This document shows positions 25,137 to 34,360 of a DNA stretch of 55,667 nucleotides, one piece after another. The stretch lies in NCBI GenBank assembly GCA_028287505.1, contig JAQBPN010000044.1, positions 1 through 55,667 on the forward strand, given 5' to 3'. The translations under genes and the position numbers were made by a program. The notes beneath the pieces were generated by a model that did no database searches, had not been told where the DNA came from, and saw nothing but the letters and a program-made list of their open reading frames with translations. Position 1 is the stretch's first letter. Each line of letters begins with the position of its first letter. This DNA comes from Fibrobacterota bacterium (lineage in GTDB: Bacteria; Fibrobacterota; Fibrobacteria; UBA11236).

Positions 25137-25182
25137 GAGGTCTCCTATCGATGAACCCGAGGGTTCTCCTATCGGTGAACCC
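25137..25182 (+). promoter_or_regulatory. operator-like palindrome, site 2 (tandem)
   Basis: GGGTTC (25161-25166) and GAACCC (25177-25182) with a ten-base interior starting TC (TCCTATCGGT), followed by TTT. A degenerate copy lies 24 bases upstream (25137-25158), sharing TCCTATCG-TGAACCC. It lies 101 bases before the TIGR02147 regulator gene, so autoregulation is possible. A -10-like TACAAT occurs near 25243. Confidence 0.6.
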
Positions 25183-25283
25183 TTTGCTACTTCTTGGCAC
25201 GGAAAGGGGTGTCGGAATACCGTTCCACCGGTACATTTTGATACAATACCGAGCATAAGGATACCCTCCTTAGAAAAGCGCCA

Positions 25284-26111
25284 ATGCCCAACTTATTCGC
25301 CTATCTCGATTACCGTCAGTACCTCAAGGACTACTATGAGGAGAAAAAGGCCGCCAGTTCGGTCTTTTCCTACAAAAGCTTCGCCAACAAGGCGGGTTTC
25401 AAGACCAAAAGCTTTTTGAAGATGGTGATCATGGGAAAGAAAAATCTTTCCGACTCTTCCTTGCAGAAGGTGGCCAAAGCCCTGAAGCTGGACGATAAGG
25501 CCACCTCCTATTTCGAAGATCTGGTCGCCTTCAACCAAGCCAAGTCCCTCAAGCTGCGGAACCAATTGCTGGAAAAGCTCCTGATCCACAAGGTGCAGGG
25601 CGTGGGCCGCATCATCCAGCAGGCCCAGTACGAATTCTATTCGCAGTGGTTCCACAATACCATCCGCGAATTGCTGCCCCATCTTGATTTCAAGGGCGAT
25701 TACGAAGGCCTGGGCAAGCTGTTGTTTCCGCCCATTTCCAAGGAAGACGCCAAGCGCTCCGTGGACATGATGACCCGCCTGGGCCTCATCCAGAAGAAGG
25801 AAGACGGCAAGTATATCCAGGCCGATCCCATCATTACCACCGGGGACGAAGTCATTTCCATGGCCGTGCGCAATTTCCACCTTGAGAACTTCCTTTTGGG
25901 CGCAAAAGCCCTGGAAAGTTGCCCGGCCCCCCTGCGGGATCTATCTTGCTTGGTGGTGCGTCTTTCCGACGGTGGGTTCCAGTTGCTGAAACAAGAGATC
26001 CAGGGATTCCGGAAGCGGCTTTTGGAGCTGACGGAAAGCGACACGAATTTCAAGCGCGTTTACCACATTTCCTTCCAGATGTATCCGACAACCCAGGAGA
26101 TTCCTTCATGA
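25284..26111 (+). CDS. TIGR02147/DUF4423-type HTH protein
   Basis: 275 residues. The start PNLFAYLDYRQYLKDYYEEKK and the end KRVYHISFQMYPTT are the family signatures: FxYxDYRxYLxDxY at the N-terminus and VYxLxFQLFPLT at the C-terminus. Residues about 30-75 (YKSFANKAGFKTKSFLKMVI, then KVAKALKLDDKATSYFEDLV) have the spacing of an XRE-like helix-turn-helix. The middle contains the usual YYxxWxxxxIRELL-like segment (EFYSQWFHNTIRELLP). The family was first defined from many paralogues in Fibrobacter and is probably regulatory. Its TGA overlaps the next gene's ATG (ATGA), coupling it to a surface lipoprotein. It is preceded by operator site 2. Confidence 0.9.
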   Translation: MPNLFAYLDYRQYLKDYYEEKKAASSVFSYKSFANKAGFKTKSFLKMVIMGKKNLSDSSLQKVAKALKLDDKATSYFEDLVAFNQAKSLKLRNQLLEKLLIHKVQGVGRIIQQAQYEFYSQWFHNTIRELLPHLDFKGDYEGLGKLLFPPISKEDAKRSVDMMTRLGLIQKKEDGKYIQADPIITTGDEVISMAVRNFHLENFLLGAKALESCPAPLRDLSCLVVRLSDGGFQLLKQEIQGFRKRLLELTESDTNFKRVYHISFQMYPTTQEIPS

Positions 26112-27892
26112 CGCGGATGCGCCCGTCGGGGGGACGACGGACGCCATCGAAACGGAACTCACCGTTTTGGGCGATACCGGGCCTGCTGGCCGCAATCTTT
26201 TCGCTGTTATCCTGCACGGAGAAGGGACCCACCACGGTCGCGGGATCCGAAATCGGCAATCCCACCGTCGCCGTTTCCGGCATCGCCCTCTATCCGGACG
26301 GCCGCACTGCGGGAGGCGCCAGCGTTCTGCTGCGCCGCCAGGATTTCCTGGCCGAAGACAAGGGCACCAAGCTCCTTTCCTCCATGGCCAGATTGGGCCA
26401 GGCGAAAGTCTCCGTGTCCCTGGCGAACGTCTTCACCGACAGCCAAGGCCGTTTCCGCATCGACTCCGTGGACGCGGGCGACTACCGCATCGAAATCAAT
26501 GACGGCCAAAGCCAGGGCCTGGTCCTGGATTTCCCCGTGACCGTGAAAACCCATAAGGACACGGTGGTGCACCCGGATTCCCTGCGCGCCAACGGTACCG
26601 TCTATGGCATGGTCGAATGGGACGCGCCGCCATTGACTCCCTTCGTGGCCTTGGCCTACGGAATGGATCGGGTGGCCATCGTCGATCAGGTCACCGGAAA
26701 GTTCACCATCGATCAGCTGCCACCGGGGACATACACCTTCAAGGTGGGTTGCCTGAGCCGCGGCTGCCTTTCCAAGGACGTGGAAAACGTGCATGTCGCG
26801 GCCGGCGAGAGCGTCAATCTCCCCGTCGTCACCCTTTCATCCTTCGCCACCGAGGACTATTCCAAGTGGACGGACTCCGCGAAGGTGACCGTGAACACGT
26901 CCGCATCCGGCGCCGCCGTCTCGGAAACCCTCGCGAACTTCCCCCTGCTGGTCCGCCTGGACAGCTCCAATTTCGATTTCAGCAAGGCCGACGGCCGCGG
27001 TCGCGATATCCGCTTCGCCAGCCTCTCGGGTCGGCATCTCCATTTCGACATCGAGCGCTGGGACAGCCTGGTTCGCAAGGCCGAAATCTGGGTGCAGGTG
27101 GATTCCATATACGGGGACAACGGCGCCCAGTCCCTGAAAATGTTGTGGGGCAATCAGGCGGCGGCCTACTATACCGGATCCACCCAGGTGTTCGGCGCGC
27201 AAGCGGGTTACCGAGGCGTGTGGCATCTGGCCGAGGAAGGTTCTTCCACCGCCAATGGCTTCCGTGATGCCAGCGGCCACGCCAACCATGGCACCGGCAT
27301 CGGCATCGGTCCCGTAGCCAGCCGCGAGGCCGTGGCGGGCCAAGGCCTGTCATTCGACGGCAACACCTCGGTGGAAGTGAAAGCCGATTCCTCCCTGCAT
27401 ACCAAGGATTCGCTCACCCTGGAAGTCTGGATCAACGCCAGCGAGTGGGGCGTCGAAAAGAACAAATTCAAACGCATCGTCAGCAAGGCATTCGCCGCCT
27501 CGGGATATCCCTGGACGGAATACGATATCGAGACGGACAGCACGGGCACCAAGGTGGCCTTCTCCATCACCCTGGGCGGAACCCTCCGGACCGTCATCAG
27601 CTCCACCCAGACCGAACTGGGGTACTGGTACCACGTGGTGGGAACCTACGATGGAGAGAACCTCAGCATCTACGTGAACGGCGCGCAGGAAACCAGCCAG
27701 CTCCGGCCCGGGGTCATCACCGATTACGGCAGGGGCCTGACTTTCGGCAGATACGATTTCGACAACGCCAGCAATTACCACGGCAAAATCGATGAAGTCC
27801 GGGTCTCCTCCCGGGCGCGTTCCGCCGGTTGGATCAAGCTGAGCTACGAGAACCAGAAACAGGGTTCCAAAGTGGTTTCCATCGTTCCCTAG
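26108..27892 (+). CDS. surface lipoprotein: carboxypeptidase-regulatory-like, DUF2341 and LamG domains
   Basis: 594 residues from the ATG overlapping the upstream stop; longer frames upstream are shadows of the regulator gene. A lipoprotein signal ends in LLSC with Cys36. Two carboxypeptidase-regulatory-like beta sandwiches follow (about 60-160 and 155-240; e.g. GRFRIDSVDAGDYRIEI, GKFTIDQLPPGTYTFKV). A DUF2341 domain (about 255-355: SETLANFPLLVRLDSSNFDF..DIRFA, then KAEIWVQVDSI) precedes a LamG/concanavalin-like domain (about 370-590: GLSFDGNTSVEV, TLEVWINASEW, DGENLSIYVNGAQ, GKIDEVRVSSRARS). This is a typical outer-surface glycan-binding protein. Translational coupling to a regulator suggests that the pair is one functional unit. 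Confidence 0.88.
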   Translation: MTRMRPSGGRRTPSKRNSPFWAIPGLLAAIFSLLSCTEKGPTTVAGSEIGNPTVAVSGIALYPDGRTAGGASVLLRRQDFLAEDKGTKLLSSMARLGQAKVSVSLANVFTDSQGRFRIDSVDAGDYRIEINDGQSQGLVLDFPVTVKTHKDTVVHPDSLRANGTVYGMVEWDAPPLTPFVALAYGMDRVAIVDQVTGKFTIDQLPPGTYTFKVGCLSRGCLSKDVENVHVAAGESVNLPVVTLSSFATEDYSKWTDSAKVTVNTSASGAAVSETLANFPLLVRLDSSNFDFSKADGRGRDIRFASLSGRHLHFDIERWDSLVRKAEIWVQVDSIYGDNGAQSLKMLWGNQAAAYYTGSTQVFGAQAGYRGVWHLAEEGSSTANGFRDASGHANHGTGIGIGPVASREAVAGQGLSFDGNTSVEVKADSSLHTKDSLTLEVWINASEWGVEKNKFKRIVSKAFAASGYPWTEYDIETDSTGTKVAFSITLGGTLRTVISSTQTELGYWYHVVGTYDGENLSIYVNGAQETSQLRPGVITDYGRGLTFGRYDFDNASNYHGKIDEVRVSSRARSAGWIKLSYENQKQGSKVVSIVP

Positions 27893-28110
27893 CGGGCTGC
27901 CGCTTCAGTAACCTCCAGGCTACCCGGGCGCCCTCGGCCCTCCGCCTCCGTCTCCCCTCCGAAACCGTACCATCCCAAATACCCCGAAACGCCGGGGGTT
28001 CCGCCCGCCGTCCCATCCGGACCGCTGCCGCTGATCCGCCCGTGCTTGGAAACGCGATTCCCGATCCTTCGAAAACCCCGTAAAATAAGGCCTAGACGCT
28101 GGTTACGTAC
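27893..28110. other. intergenic region upstream of the fibro-slime gene
   Basis: This first part of the 495-base gap before 28388 is C-rich with no convincing frame. A small CCCCG/CGGGG hairpin near 27978-27994 may be a weak terminator for the lipoprotein gene. The second part holds operator site 3 and the leader hairpin, listed separately. Confidence 0.4.
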
Positions 28111-28128
28111 GTTCTCTCCGCGGAGAAC
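28111..28128 (+). promoter_or_regulatory. operator-like palindrome, site 3
   Basis: GTTCTC (28111-28116), spacer TCCGCG, GAGAAC (28123-28128), then CCTTT. It is a perfect inverted repeat with the same six-base spacer as sites 1 and 4. It lies about 260 bases before the fibro-slime start codon and 67 bases before the shared leader hairpin. Confidence 0.65.
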
Positions 28129-28192
28129 CCTTTAGGGTCCGGAAAGGGGGTAAGCGAAGCGGGGAAAAGGGCGGGGGGATAGATTTGTCTCA

Positions 28193-28238
28193 CCGAACGG
28201 CGAACGTGTCCCAGTGGGGAGGATACGGAAGCCGGCGG
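28193..28238 (+). promoter_or_regulatory. structured leader hairpin, copy 1
   Basis: CGGC (28198-28201), GAA, CGTGTCC (28205-28211) pair with GGATACG (28221-28227), GAA, GCCG (28231-28234) around loop CAGTGGGGA. Outer CCG/CGG extends the stem. The symmetrical GAA/GAA internal loop is notable. The related hairpin at 34449-34489 stands at the same distance from its operator. It lies in the presumed 5' leader of the fibro-slime gene. Confidence 0.5.
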
Positions 28239-28387
28239 AAGGGAGCGAGTAGGCTTTCGGGTGAGGGGCGGTTGGCCCGATGAAACCCGATAAGCCGGCG
28301 ACCTCCCCTCCGGAATCCGGGCGGGCGCCTCTGCATGAATCGGCGTCACCGGGAGTTCCGCGAGTTGAGGGGACTAAAGGGAGGAAT

Positions 28388-31300
28388 ATGAGTCTTGCAG
28401 GAGGAAAAAAACTGGGATTATTCGTCCTTTTCGTACTGCTTGGGTTGCAGTCGGCGTTGGCGCAGAACGTAACCTATCGGATCCATTTCTATTCGCCCTG
28501 GAAGGACAACGCCGTCCGCAGCACGCCGCCGGCGCACATCAACATGGAAGGCTCGGGCGGCCCCATCGCCAACCACGGCCCCGCCATGACCGCGGAAGGC
28601 GCCGACTGGTACGTGCAGTCCGTAACGTTCAATCCCGGCCCTCCCGGCACGGGCGACGGCTACCGCAACTTCTCCTTCCACAATTACGTCCCCAACGCCA
28701 ACGACAACTGGGCGAACGATACCACCTACCGGAACAACGGCAAGGATTTCACCCTCGACGACATCTTCTTCAAGACCGGGTTCAAGAACGACGTCTGGGT
28801 CATCCCCCAGGGCCCCAATCTTCCGCCCATCATCACCGATATCCCGCCCAACACAAAGGTGGTCTACCTCTTCAATCCCTGGGCGCTCGGCGCTCCCGAC
28901 ATCAAGACGGGCAAGGTCGATTGGTCCCACATGCGCTTCCCAATGGACAAATCGCGCTGCGGCTGGTTCGTCTTCTACATCACGGACGGAAACTATTCCG
29001 TCACCTTCAGGAACCAGATCGGCGGGGAACTCTACGGAGCAGCCGGAGCCAAGGACGGCGGCATGATCGACCTATCCAGCTATTTTTCGACTGACGACAA
29101 GGATACGGCCTTCATCGTCCCGACCCCGTATCCCGTCGGCGCGCCCAAGATCACCAATGCCTACCCGATCGGCGTGCTGGGCACCTGCAAATTCGACCTG
29201 GCCGTGACCGTCCGCGACTTTACCGCGGCGCATCCCGATTTCGAAGAAGATCGCAGCACCTATGACGGGCTCAGGAAAGGCCTGGTCCTGCCCACCTTGG
29301 GCGCCGACAAGAAGCCCAAAAAGAATACCGCCACGGTTTCCAAGTTCACCAATTATCTCGACAATTGGTTCATTACCGATTCCACCAACGCCAATCCCGC
29401 GCTCCGCAATTGGCAATCCTGCTATGATCTGCCCATCTCCAAATCCATCGATGGCTATTGGCAATACAGCTCGCTCGATGAGTTCACCACCGGCTTCTTC
29501 CCCCTGGGAGATCCGAAGACGGGCCATTCGTCCGCGGACCCGGCGCACACGAACTGCTACACCACCGACATCGACGTCAAAAGCTGCATGGGCGCTCCGG
29601 CCGACAAACCCACCGCCGTGGCCAACCAGAACTTCAATTTCTGCATGGAAATGCACGCCAATTTCAAGTACGAGAAGGGCCAGAAATTCACCTTCATCGG
29701 CGACGACGACGTCTGGGTGTTCATCAACAACAAATTGGTCATCGACCTGGGCGGCACCCATTGGCCCATCAAGGATTCGGTGGCGCTGGATACCGTGACC
29801 GGCATAACCGCGGGCCAGAAGTACGACTTCGACCTGTTCTATTGCGAACGCCAGTTCAGCGGGTCCAACCTCCTGATCAAGACCTCCATCTATTTCGAAC
29901 AGACGCAAGCCATCAAGGCGGATCCCACCGTGGTGGGAAGCCGGACCGACTACAACATCACGGAGAGCACCTGCGGCGACAAGAGTTGCGGCGCTGTGCT
30001 GACCGCGAGCGATACCTGCCATACGATCCCGGGCGTCTCCACCTTCAAGCTTACGGGCGGCAGCATCGTCACCCCGGAAGCCTTGCCGGTCGGCACTTCC
30101 CATGGCGGCATTGTCGTCGACGCCAACCGCACCAAGGTTTCGGTGGATACCTCCAAGATCGCCGACCTGCCCCCGGGCATATACCGCATCATCTTCACCA
30201 GCGACAGGTCCAACCGTGCCGGTTATGTGGAGTTCGAGATCACCGGCAGTTGGCTGGTGGACTTCGTCACCAAAGCCGGTGCTGATGCCCTGGTGGGAAC
30301 GCCGGTGGGCGCCACTCTCCGCGCCACGCTCAACGGCAAGCCCGACCTCGCCGGCCAGGACTTCACTCTGACCCCGGTGGCCGGACTCAACGTGTTCGAG
30401 GATTCCGCCATGACCAAGCCGGTCACTTCGACCACCGTCCTCAAGACCGATGCCTCGGGAAACAAGAAGGTCTGGGTGACCGCGGCCGCCAAGGGAACCT
30501 ATACCGTCACCGTCAAGGGCGTCAAGGCGAAGGCCACCGATACCTTCACGGCCAACTTCTTCGCGATAGTGAAAGCTTCCACCCCCGTGGCCACGCCGCC
30601 CGGCACCACCTTCAACGCCGCCACCATCGTCTCTTTGGCCTCGGCCACTCCGGGCGGAGCGACCATCCTGTACACCACCGACGGGTCCACGCCGGATTCC
30701 GCTCTGGGAGGGACGACCAAGACATATACCGGCCCCATTACCTTGGACAAAACCCTGACGCTCAAGGCCATCGCCATCAAAGCGGGCTACTACAAGAGCG
30801 ACGTCATGTCCGAGAGCTATGTCTTCGTGATGCTCACGGCGGCCGTGCCCGTCGCCACTCCCCCGGGCAAGAACTTCGCCGCGCCTTTCTCCGTCACGCT
30901 CGCGTCGGCCACGTCCGGAGCGACCATCCTTTATACCACGGACGGGTCGGTGCCGGATTCCGCTTTGGGCGGGACGACGAAGACCATGACCGGGCCCATC
31001 CCTCTGACCGCATCCATGACCTTGAAGGCCATCGCCATCAAAGCCGGCTTGCATAAGAGCGAGGTCATGACCGAGACCTACGTCTATACGCCGCCCGCGA
31101 ACGTCAAGCATGCGTATTACAAGGATCTCAACGGCGACGGGAAAATCGAAACCGTGATCGTGGACTACGACGAGGATCTGTCCGTCGTTCCGGAAAAACT
31201 GACTTTCAAGGTGGGAGCTCCAACGGACCAGGAGCTTACCGCCCGCAACGATCAGAAGGAAATAGCCTTCGCCGCGGGGTCCAAATCCCGCATCGTTGTG

Positions 31301-32287
31301 ACTTTCTCGAAGCCCTTCCCTTTCGGGGTCACTTCCGTGGCCGACCCCGCGAATTCCGGGCACCAGTACGTCCAAGACAATATCCCTACGCTGGACGGCG
31401 CCTTCCCGGTGGATGATTCGGTACCCCCCGTGATCATTTCCGCCGTGGTCAAGGCGCCGGACAGTCTCCAGCCCTATGTCAAGGTTCTGGTCACCTTTTC
31501 CGAAACGGTCACCTTGCCTTTGGGAAGCCAGACGGCAATCGTGTTCAGGCGCGACGGAACGGAAATGGCTTCGGCCGACGTGAAGCTGATGGGCATCGCG
31601 GCCGCGGGCGATCGCGCCTACGAAGTGAGGGTCGACTCGACTTCGAGCAAGTTCCCCATCGTCGGCGACTATGCGGCCGCCAATACCAACGGCGAGATCG
31701 TGGACGGAAACCGCAATGCGCCCGCCGTCAAGGCCTTCATGATCCTGACCGGCACCGTTCCCAAGGGCAAGGCCGCGAACGTATATATCACTTTCGCCAA
31801 CGGCACCAATAAGGCCGGCGACGGCATGCCCACGGGATCCGAGCCCAACACTCCCTCCGACGTGCTCTTCATCCCGTTCGATAAAGCGGGAACCGCCCTG
31901 ACAGGCGACAAGAGCGACGGCAAGTGCACCGGTTGCTTCGTGGGCGGCGAAGGAAAATTCGTGGGACCCGTGGTGTTCATGGAAGTCCCCGGTCCCGTGG
32001 AATACGATTTCCGGATCTTCTCCAACATGGGCGAGTTCGTCGCGGCGGGCAAAGGCAAAATCACGGAAGAGGACATTCCCGGACTGACGCCCATCCATAA
32101 CGGCACCGGCTACCTCGCCCGCGTCGTCTGGACCGGTCGCACCGCGGACGGCGCAAAGGCCGGCACCGGCGCTTATGTGCTCATCTCGACGGTGAGGACG
32201 CAAAAGAATCTGAAGACGGGCGCGCCTCCAGCCACGGATACCAATCGCATCCGTTTCGGCATGTTGCGCAACTATCGCGGCAGCTGA
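28388..32287 (+). CDS. fibro-slime domain surface protein with two CHB_HEX-type repeats
   Basis: 1299 residues from ATG at 28388 (GGGAGG seven bases upstream; the longer frame from 28280 is unsupported). A signal peptide ends SALAQ. The N-terminal third is a beta-rich region of unknown type (FYSPWKDNAVRSTPPAHINM and a second VVYLFNPWALGAPD unit). The fibro-slime domain (about 270-530) has TTGFFPLGD, NFNFCMEMHANFKYEKGQKFTFIGDDDVWVFINNKLVIDLGG (Gly438-Asp-Asp-Asp-Val-Trp) and FDLFYCERQFSGSNL. Two tandem chitobiase-C-terminal-like units follow (about 730-818 and 819-908), both with TILYTTDGS-PDSALGGTTKT. An Ig-like end (YDFRIFSNMGEFVAAGKG...GTGAYVLISTV) resembles FlgD-Ig/sorting modules. In Fibrobacter such proteins are tied to cellulose adhesion; the ligand here is unknown. 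Confidence 0.9.
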   Translation: MSLAGGKKLGLFVLFVLLGLQSALAQNVTYRIHFYSPWKDNAVRSTPPAHINMEGSGGPIANHGPAMTAEGADWYVQSVTFNPGPPGTGDGYRNFSFHNYVPNANDNWANDTTYRNNGKDFTLDDIFFKTGFKNDVWVIPQGPNLPPIITDIPPNTKVVYLFNPWALGAPDIKTGKVDWSHMRFPMDKSRCGWFVFYITDGNYSVTFRNQIGGELYGAAGAKDGGMIDLSSYFSTDDKDTAFIVPTPYPVGAPKITNAYPIGVLGTCKFDLAVTVRDFTAAHPDFEEDRSTYDGLRKGLVLPTLGADKKPKKNTATVSKFTNYLDNWFITDSTNANPALRNWQSCYDLPISKSIDGYWQYSSLDEFTTGFFPLGDPKTGHSSADPAHTNCYTTDIDVKSCMGAPADKPTAVANQNFNFCMEMHANFKYEKGQKFTFIGDDDVWVFINNKLVIDLGGTHWPIKDSVALDTVTGITAGQKYDFDLFYCERQFSGSNLLIKTSIYFEQTQAIKADPTVVGSRTDYNITESTCGDKSCGAVLTASDTCHTIPGVSTFKLTGGSIVTPEALPVGTSHGGIVVDANRTKVSVDTSKIADLPPGIYRIIFTSDRSNRAGYVEFEITGSWLVDFVTKAGADALVGTPVGATLRATLNGKPDLAGQDFTLTPVAGLNVFEDSAMTKPVTSTTVLKTDASGNKKVWVTAAAKGTYTVTVKGVKAKATDTFTANFFAIVKASTPVATPPGTTFNAATIVSLASATPGGATILYTTDGSTPDSALGGTTKTYTGPITLDKTLTLKAIAIKAGYYKSDVMSESYVFVMLTAAVPVATPPGKNFAAPFSVTLASATSGATILYTTDGSVPDSALGGTTKTMTGPIPLTASMTLKAIAIKAGLHKSEVMTETYVYTPPANVKHAYYKDLNGDGKIETVIVDYDEDLSVVPEKLTFKVGAPTDQELTARNDQKEIAFAAGSKSRIVVTFSKPFPFGVTSVADPANSGHQYVQDNIPTLDGAFPVDDSVPPVIISAVVKAPDSLQPYVKVLVTFSETVTLPLGSQTAIVFRRDGTEMASADVKLMGIAAAGDRAYEVRVDSTSSKFPIVGDYAAANTNGEIVDGNRNAPAVKAFMILTGTVPKGKAANVYITFANGTNKAGDGMPTGSEPNTPSDVLFIPFDKAGTALTGDKSDGKCTGCFVGGEGKFVGPVVFMEVPGPVEYDFRIFSNMGEFVAAGKGKITEEDIPGLTPIHNGTGYLARVVWTGRTADGAKAGTGAYVLISTVRTQKNLKTGAPPATDTNRIRFGMLRNYRGS

Positions 32288-32318
32288 GGCCATGCCGGCG
32301 AAGAAGGATTTTTCAATC

Positions 32319-34118
32319 ATGGGGACGAAAATGCTGATGTCAAAGTTTTTGGTGGCGGGAACGGCGGCCCTCGCGGCCGGGATTACCCTTGGGAATGCCC
32401 AGACGGGAACCATATCGGTCCACAATGACCTGGTGTTGAATCCGGCCTATACGCTGGCGGAGATGCATCCCGCCGCCTGGGTTCCTCCCCAGGTCGGCGA
32501 CATGGCGCTGATGGCGGACGGGAAGCTCGTGATCCTTACCCACGAGCTCAGCCTCTCCGACAAGGAGAACACAACCAATGTTCCCCGCTCCAACAGCAAA
32601 GTGTACCTGGTCGGCAACTACAAGTCCGCGGACCTGGAAACAATCGATACCCTGCTGGTCGCGAAGGACTTGAAGGAAGCCACCGGAGTCTGCGTGGTGG
32701 ACGGCAAGATCTACGTGATGGAAAAGCTCCAGCTTACCGAATTGACCTTGGGCGCTCCCGGGACCATGGCCACCGCCCGCAAGGTGGCGGATATCGGCGT
32801 GGATGCGCTCGGGGTCGTCAATTTCCAGGAATACGCATTCGGCCTGATCTACAAGGACGGATACTTCTATTCGGCCCTGGGCGGCGGAGTCCGCATCGGG
32901 GGCAAGTCCTATTCGGACGACTTGTCGAAGCTCACCGAACCCAACCGCGACGGCGTCCTTAAAATCAAGGCTTCGGACGGCAGCAAGGAGCTTCTGAACG
33001 GCGGCTTGCGCGCCCCCAATGGAATCGCCTTCGGACCGGCCGGAACCATGTGGGTTACGGACAACCAGGGCTCCTGGCTGCCCTCCTGCAAGCTCATCAA
33101 TGTGGTGAACGGCCGGAACTACGGGTATCCCAACGGCCCCGGCAAGTTCCGGGACATGGTGGAATCCCCGCCCGCGGTCTGGTTTCCCTACAGCGAAATC
33201 GGCAGGTCCCTGACCCATCCCGCCTTCCTGAAGACCGGCCCGTTCGTCGGCCAGTTCCTGATGGGAGATCTTTCCCAGGGGGGCATGATACGCGCCGCGG
33301 TGGAAGTGGTCAACGGAGAATACCAGGGGTCGGCCCATTCCTTCAGCGGCGGCTTCACGGCCGGCGTGGAAGCGACCCTGGAACTGGACGACGGCAGCTT
33401 TGTCCTGGGCGGCCTGGGAAAAGGCGACGTGGCCAACTGGGGATGGAGAGGCAAGCTGCGCGGACTGCAGAGACTGACCCCCAAGCCCGCCACCACCAAC
33501 TTCGAGATCCTCGCCCTGCATTCCAAAAGCGACGGGATTGAAGTCGAGTTCACCAAGCCGGTGGGAGCGGGCGCCGACCTGGTCGCCACTTACACCATGT
33601 TCTACGGCACCATGACTCCCAGCGAGCTCTATGGAGGCGGCAACATGCTGAACAAGACCCTCATCACCATCAAGAGCGCCAAGGTGTCGCAGAACAAGAT
33701 GCGCGTATTGCTGGAAGCCGACGGCCTGGTTCCCAAATCCGTTATCGCGGTCAGGGTCACGGGCCTGAAGACCGAGGCCGGAGAGGAATTGTACCGCCCC
33801 GCAGCCTGGTATACCCTGAATAGCGTTTCTCCGGTCAAGTGGACGGACGTTACCTCCGTCAACGACCGCGCCAGGGCCAAAGGCCTTTCCGTGGAAAGCA
33901 TCCTGACCGCGCGCATGGGCCGCAACCTGTCCGTCAAGGTGCCTTTCGCGGGCGCCCACGTCGTCACTCTCCGCAATCTGCGCGGCGAGGCCCTGGAATC
34001 CCGTTCCGGTTCCGGAGCCGGCCAGTACCTGCTCGGCAATTCCGCTCTCGCATCCGGAATGTATCTCCTGGACGTGAAGGTGGGCGATCAACTGCTGCGC
34101 AAGAGCGTGGTGTTCTAA
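32319..34118 (+). CDS. secreted beta-propeller sugar-dehydrogenase-like protein with C-terminal sorting-like domain
   Basis: 599 residues from ATG at 32319 (AAGGA ten bases upstream); ATGs at 32292 and 32331/32337 are alternatives. A signal peptide ends near LGNAQ. The body looks like the glucose/sorbosone dehydrogenase or DUF7133-type propeller: GDMALMADGKLVILTHE, ATGVCVVDGKIYVME, and the strong motif LRAPNGIAFGPAGTMWVTDNQGSWLPSCKLINV. An Ig-like region (about 395-500) precedes a C-terminal 60-residue module (VPFAGAHVVTLRNLRGEALES...LASGMYLLDVKVGDQLLRKSVVF) like type IX-type sorting domains. It lies 31 bases after the fibro-slime gene with no terminator between, so one operon under operator site 3 is likely. 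A strong terminator follows. Confidence 0.82.
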   Translation: MGTKMLMSKFLVAGTAALAAGITLGNAQTGTISVHNDLVLNPAYTLAEMHPAAWVPPQVGDMALMADGKLVILTHELSLSDKENTTNVPRSNSKVYLVGNYKSADLETIDTLLVAKDLKEATGVCVVDGKIYVMEKLQLTELTLGAPGTMATARKVADIGVDALGVVNFQEYAFGLIYKDGYFYSALGGGVRIGGKSYSDDLSKLTEPNRDGVLKIKASDGSKELLNGGLRAPNGIAFGPAGTMWVTDNQGSWLPSCKLINVVNGRNYGYPNGPGKFRDMVESPPAVWFPYSEIGRSLTHPAFLKTGPFVGQFLMGDLSQGGMIRAAVEVVNGEYQGSAHSFSGGFTAGVEATLELDDGSFVLGGLGKGDVANWGWRGKLRGLQRLTPKPATTNFEILALHSKSDGIEVEFTKPVGAGADLVATYTMFYGTMTPSELYGGGNMLNKTLITIKSAKVSQNKMRVLLEADGLVPKSVIAVRVTGLKTEAGEELYRPAAWYTLNSVSPVKWTDVTSVNDRARAKGLSVESILTARMGRNLSVKVPFAGAHVVTLRNLRGEALESRSGSGAGQYLLGNSALASGMYLLDVKVGDQLLRKSVVF

Positions 34119-34146
34119 GCCCTTTTCCGTCCCTTCCAACCACCGC

Positions 34147-34184
34147 AAAAGCCGCAGGCGATCCGCCTGCGGCTTTTGTGTTTT
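34147..34184 (+). terminator. intrinsic terminator of the fibro-slime operon
   Basis: AAAAGCCGCAGGCG (34147-34160) pairs perfectly with CGCCTGCGGCTTTT (34164-34177) around ATC and is followed by GTGTTTT. Confidence 0.93.
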
Positions 34185-34360
34185 CCGGGCGTGTCGGCCA
34201 GGGGCCTTCCGGGCCTTCTCCAACCCCAATTCCGGTTGATCGGGACGCGAATCATATCGCCACTGGGGAAAGGCCTGGAACACCGTCCCGGGCCCGCAGG
34301 AAGGGCGCCAAACGCGGGTCGGACAATGCCTCCGGAAACCCGGAAACAAGGCTTGCGGAC

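Noticed and set aside
22720-25236. 838-codon open frame on the minus strand
   Set aside because: It is antisense to the SGNH-TPR gene and across an intergenic region, with Gly/Arg/His-rich composition and no recognisable domain. The plus-strand gene has clear motifs.
28250-28310. Resemblance to a SAM-I (S-box) riboswitch: TTGGCCCGATGAAACCCG followed by GCGACC
   Set aside because: Only the P3-like string matches. The conserved GCAACC is altered, no P1 or kink-turn partner is visible, and the downstream gene has no link to methionine metabolism.
29072-32425. 1117-codon open frame opposite the fibro-slime gene
   Set aside because: Antisense shadow in GC-rich DNA; composition is Gly/His/Arg-rich, while the sense frame has signal peptide, fibro-slime and CHB_HEX motifs.
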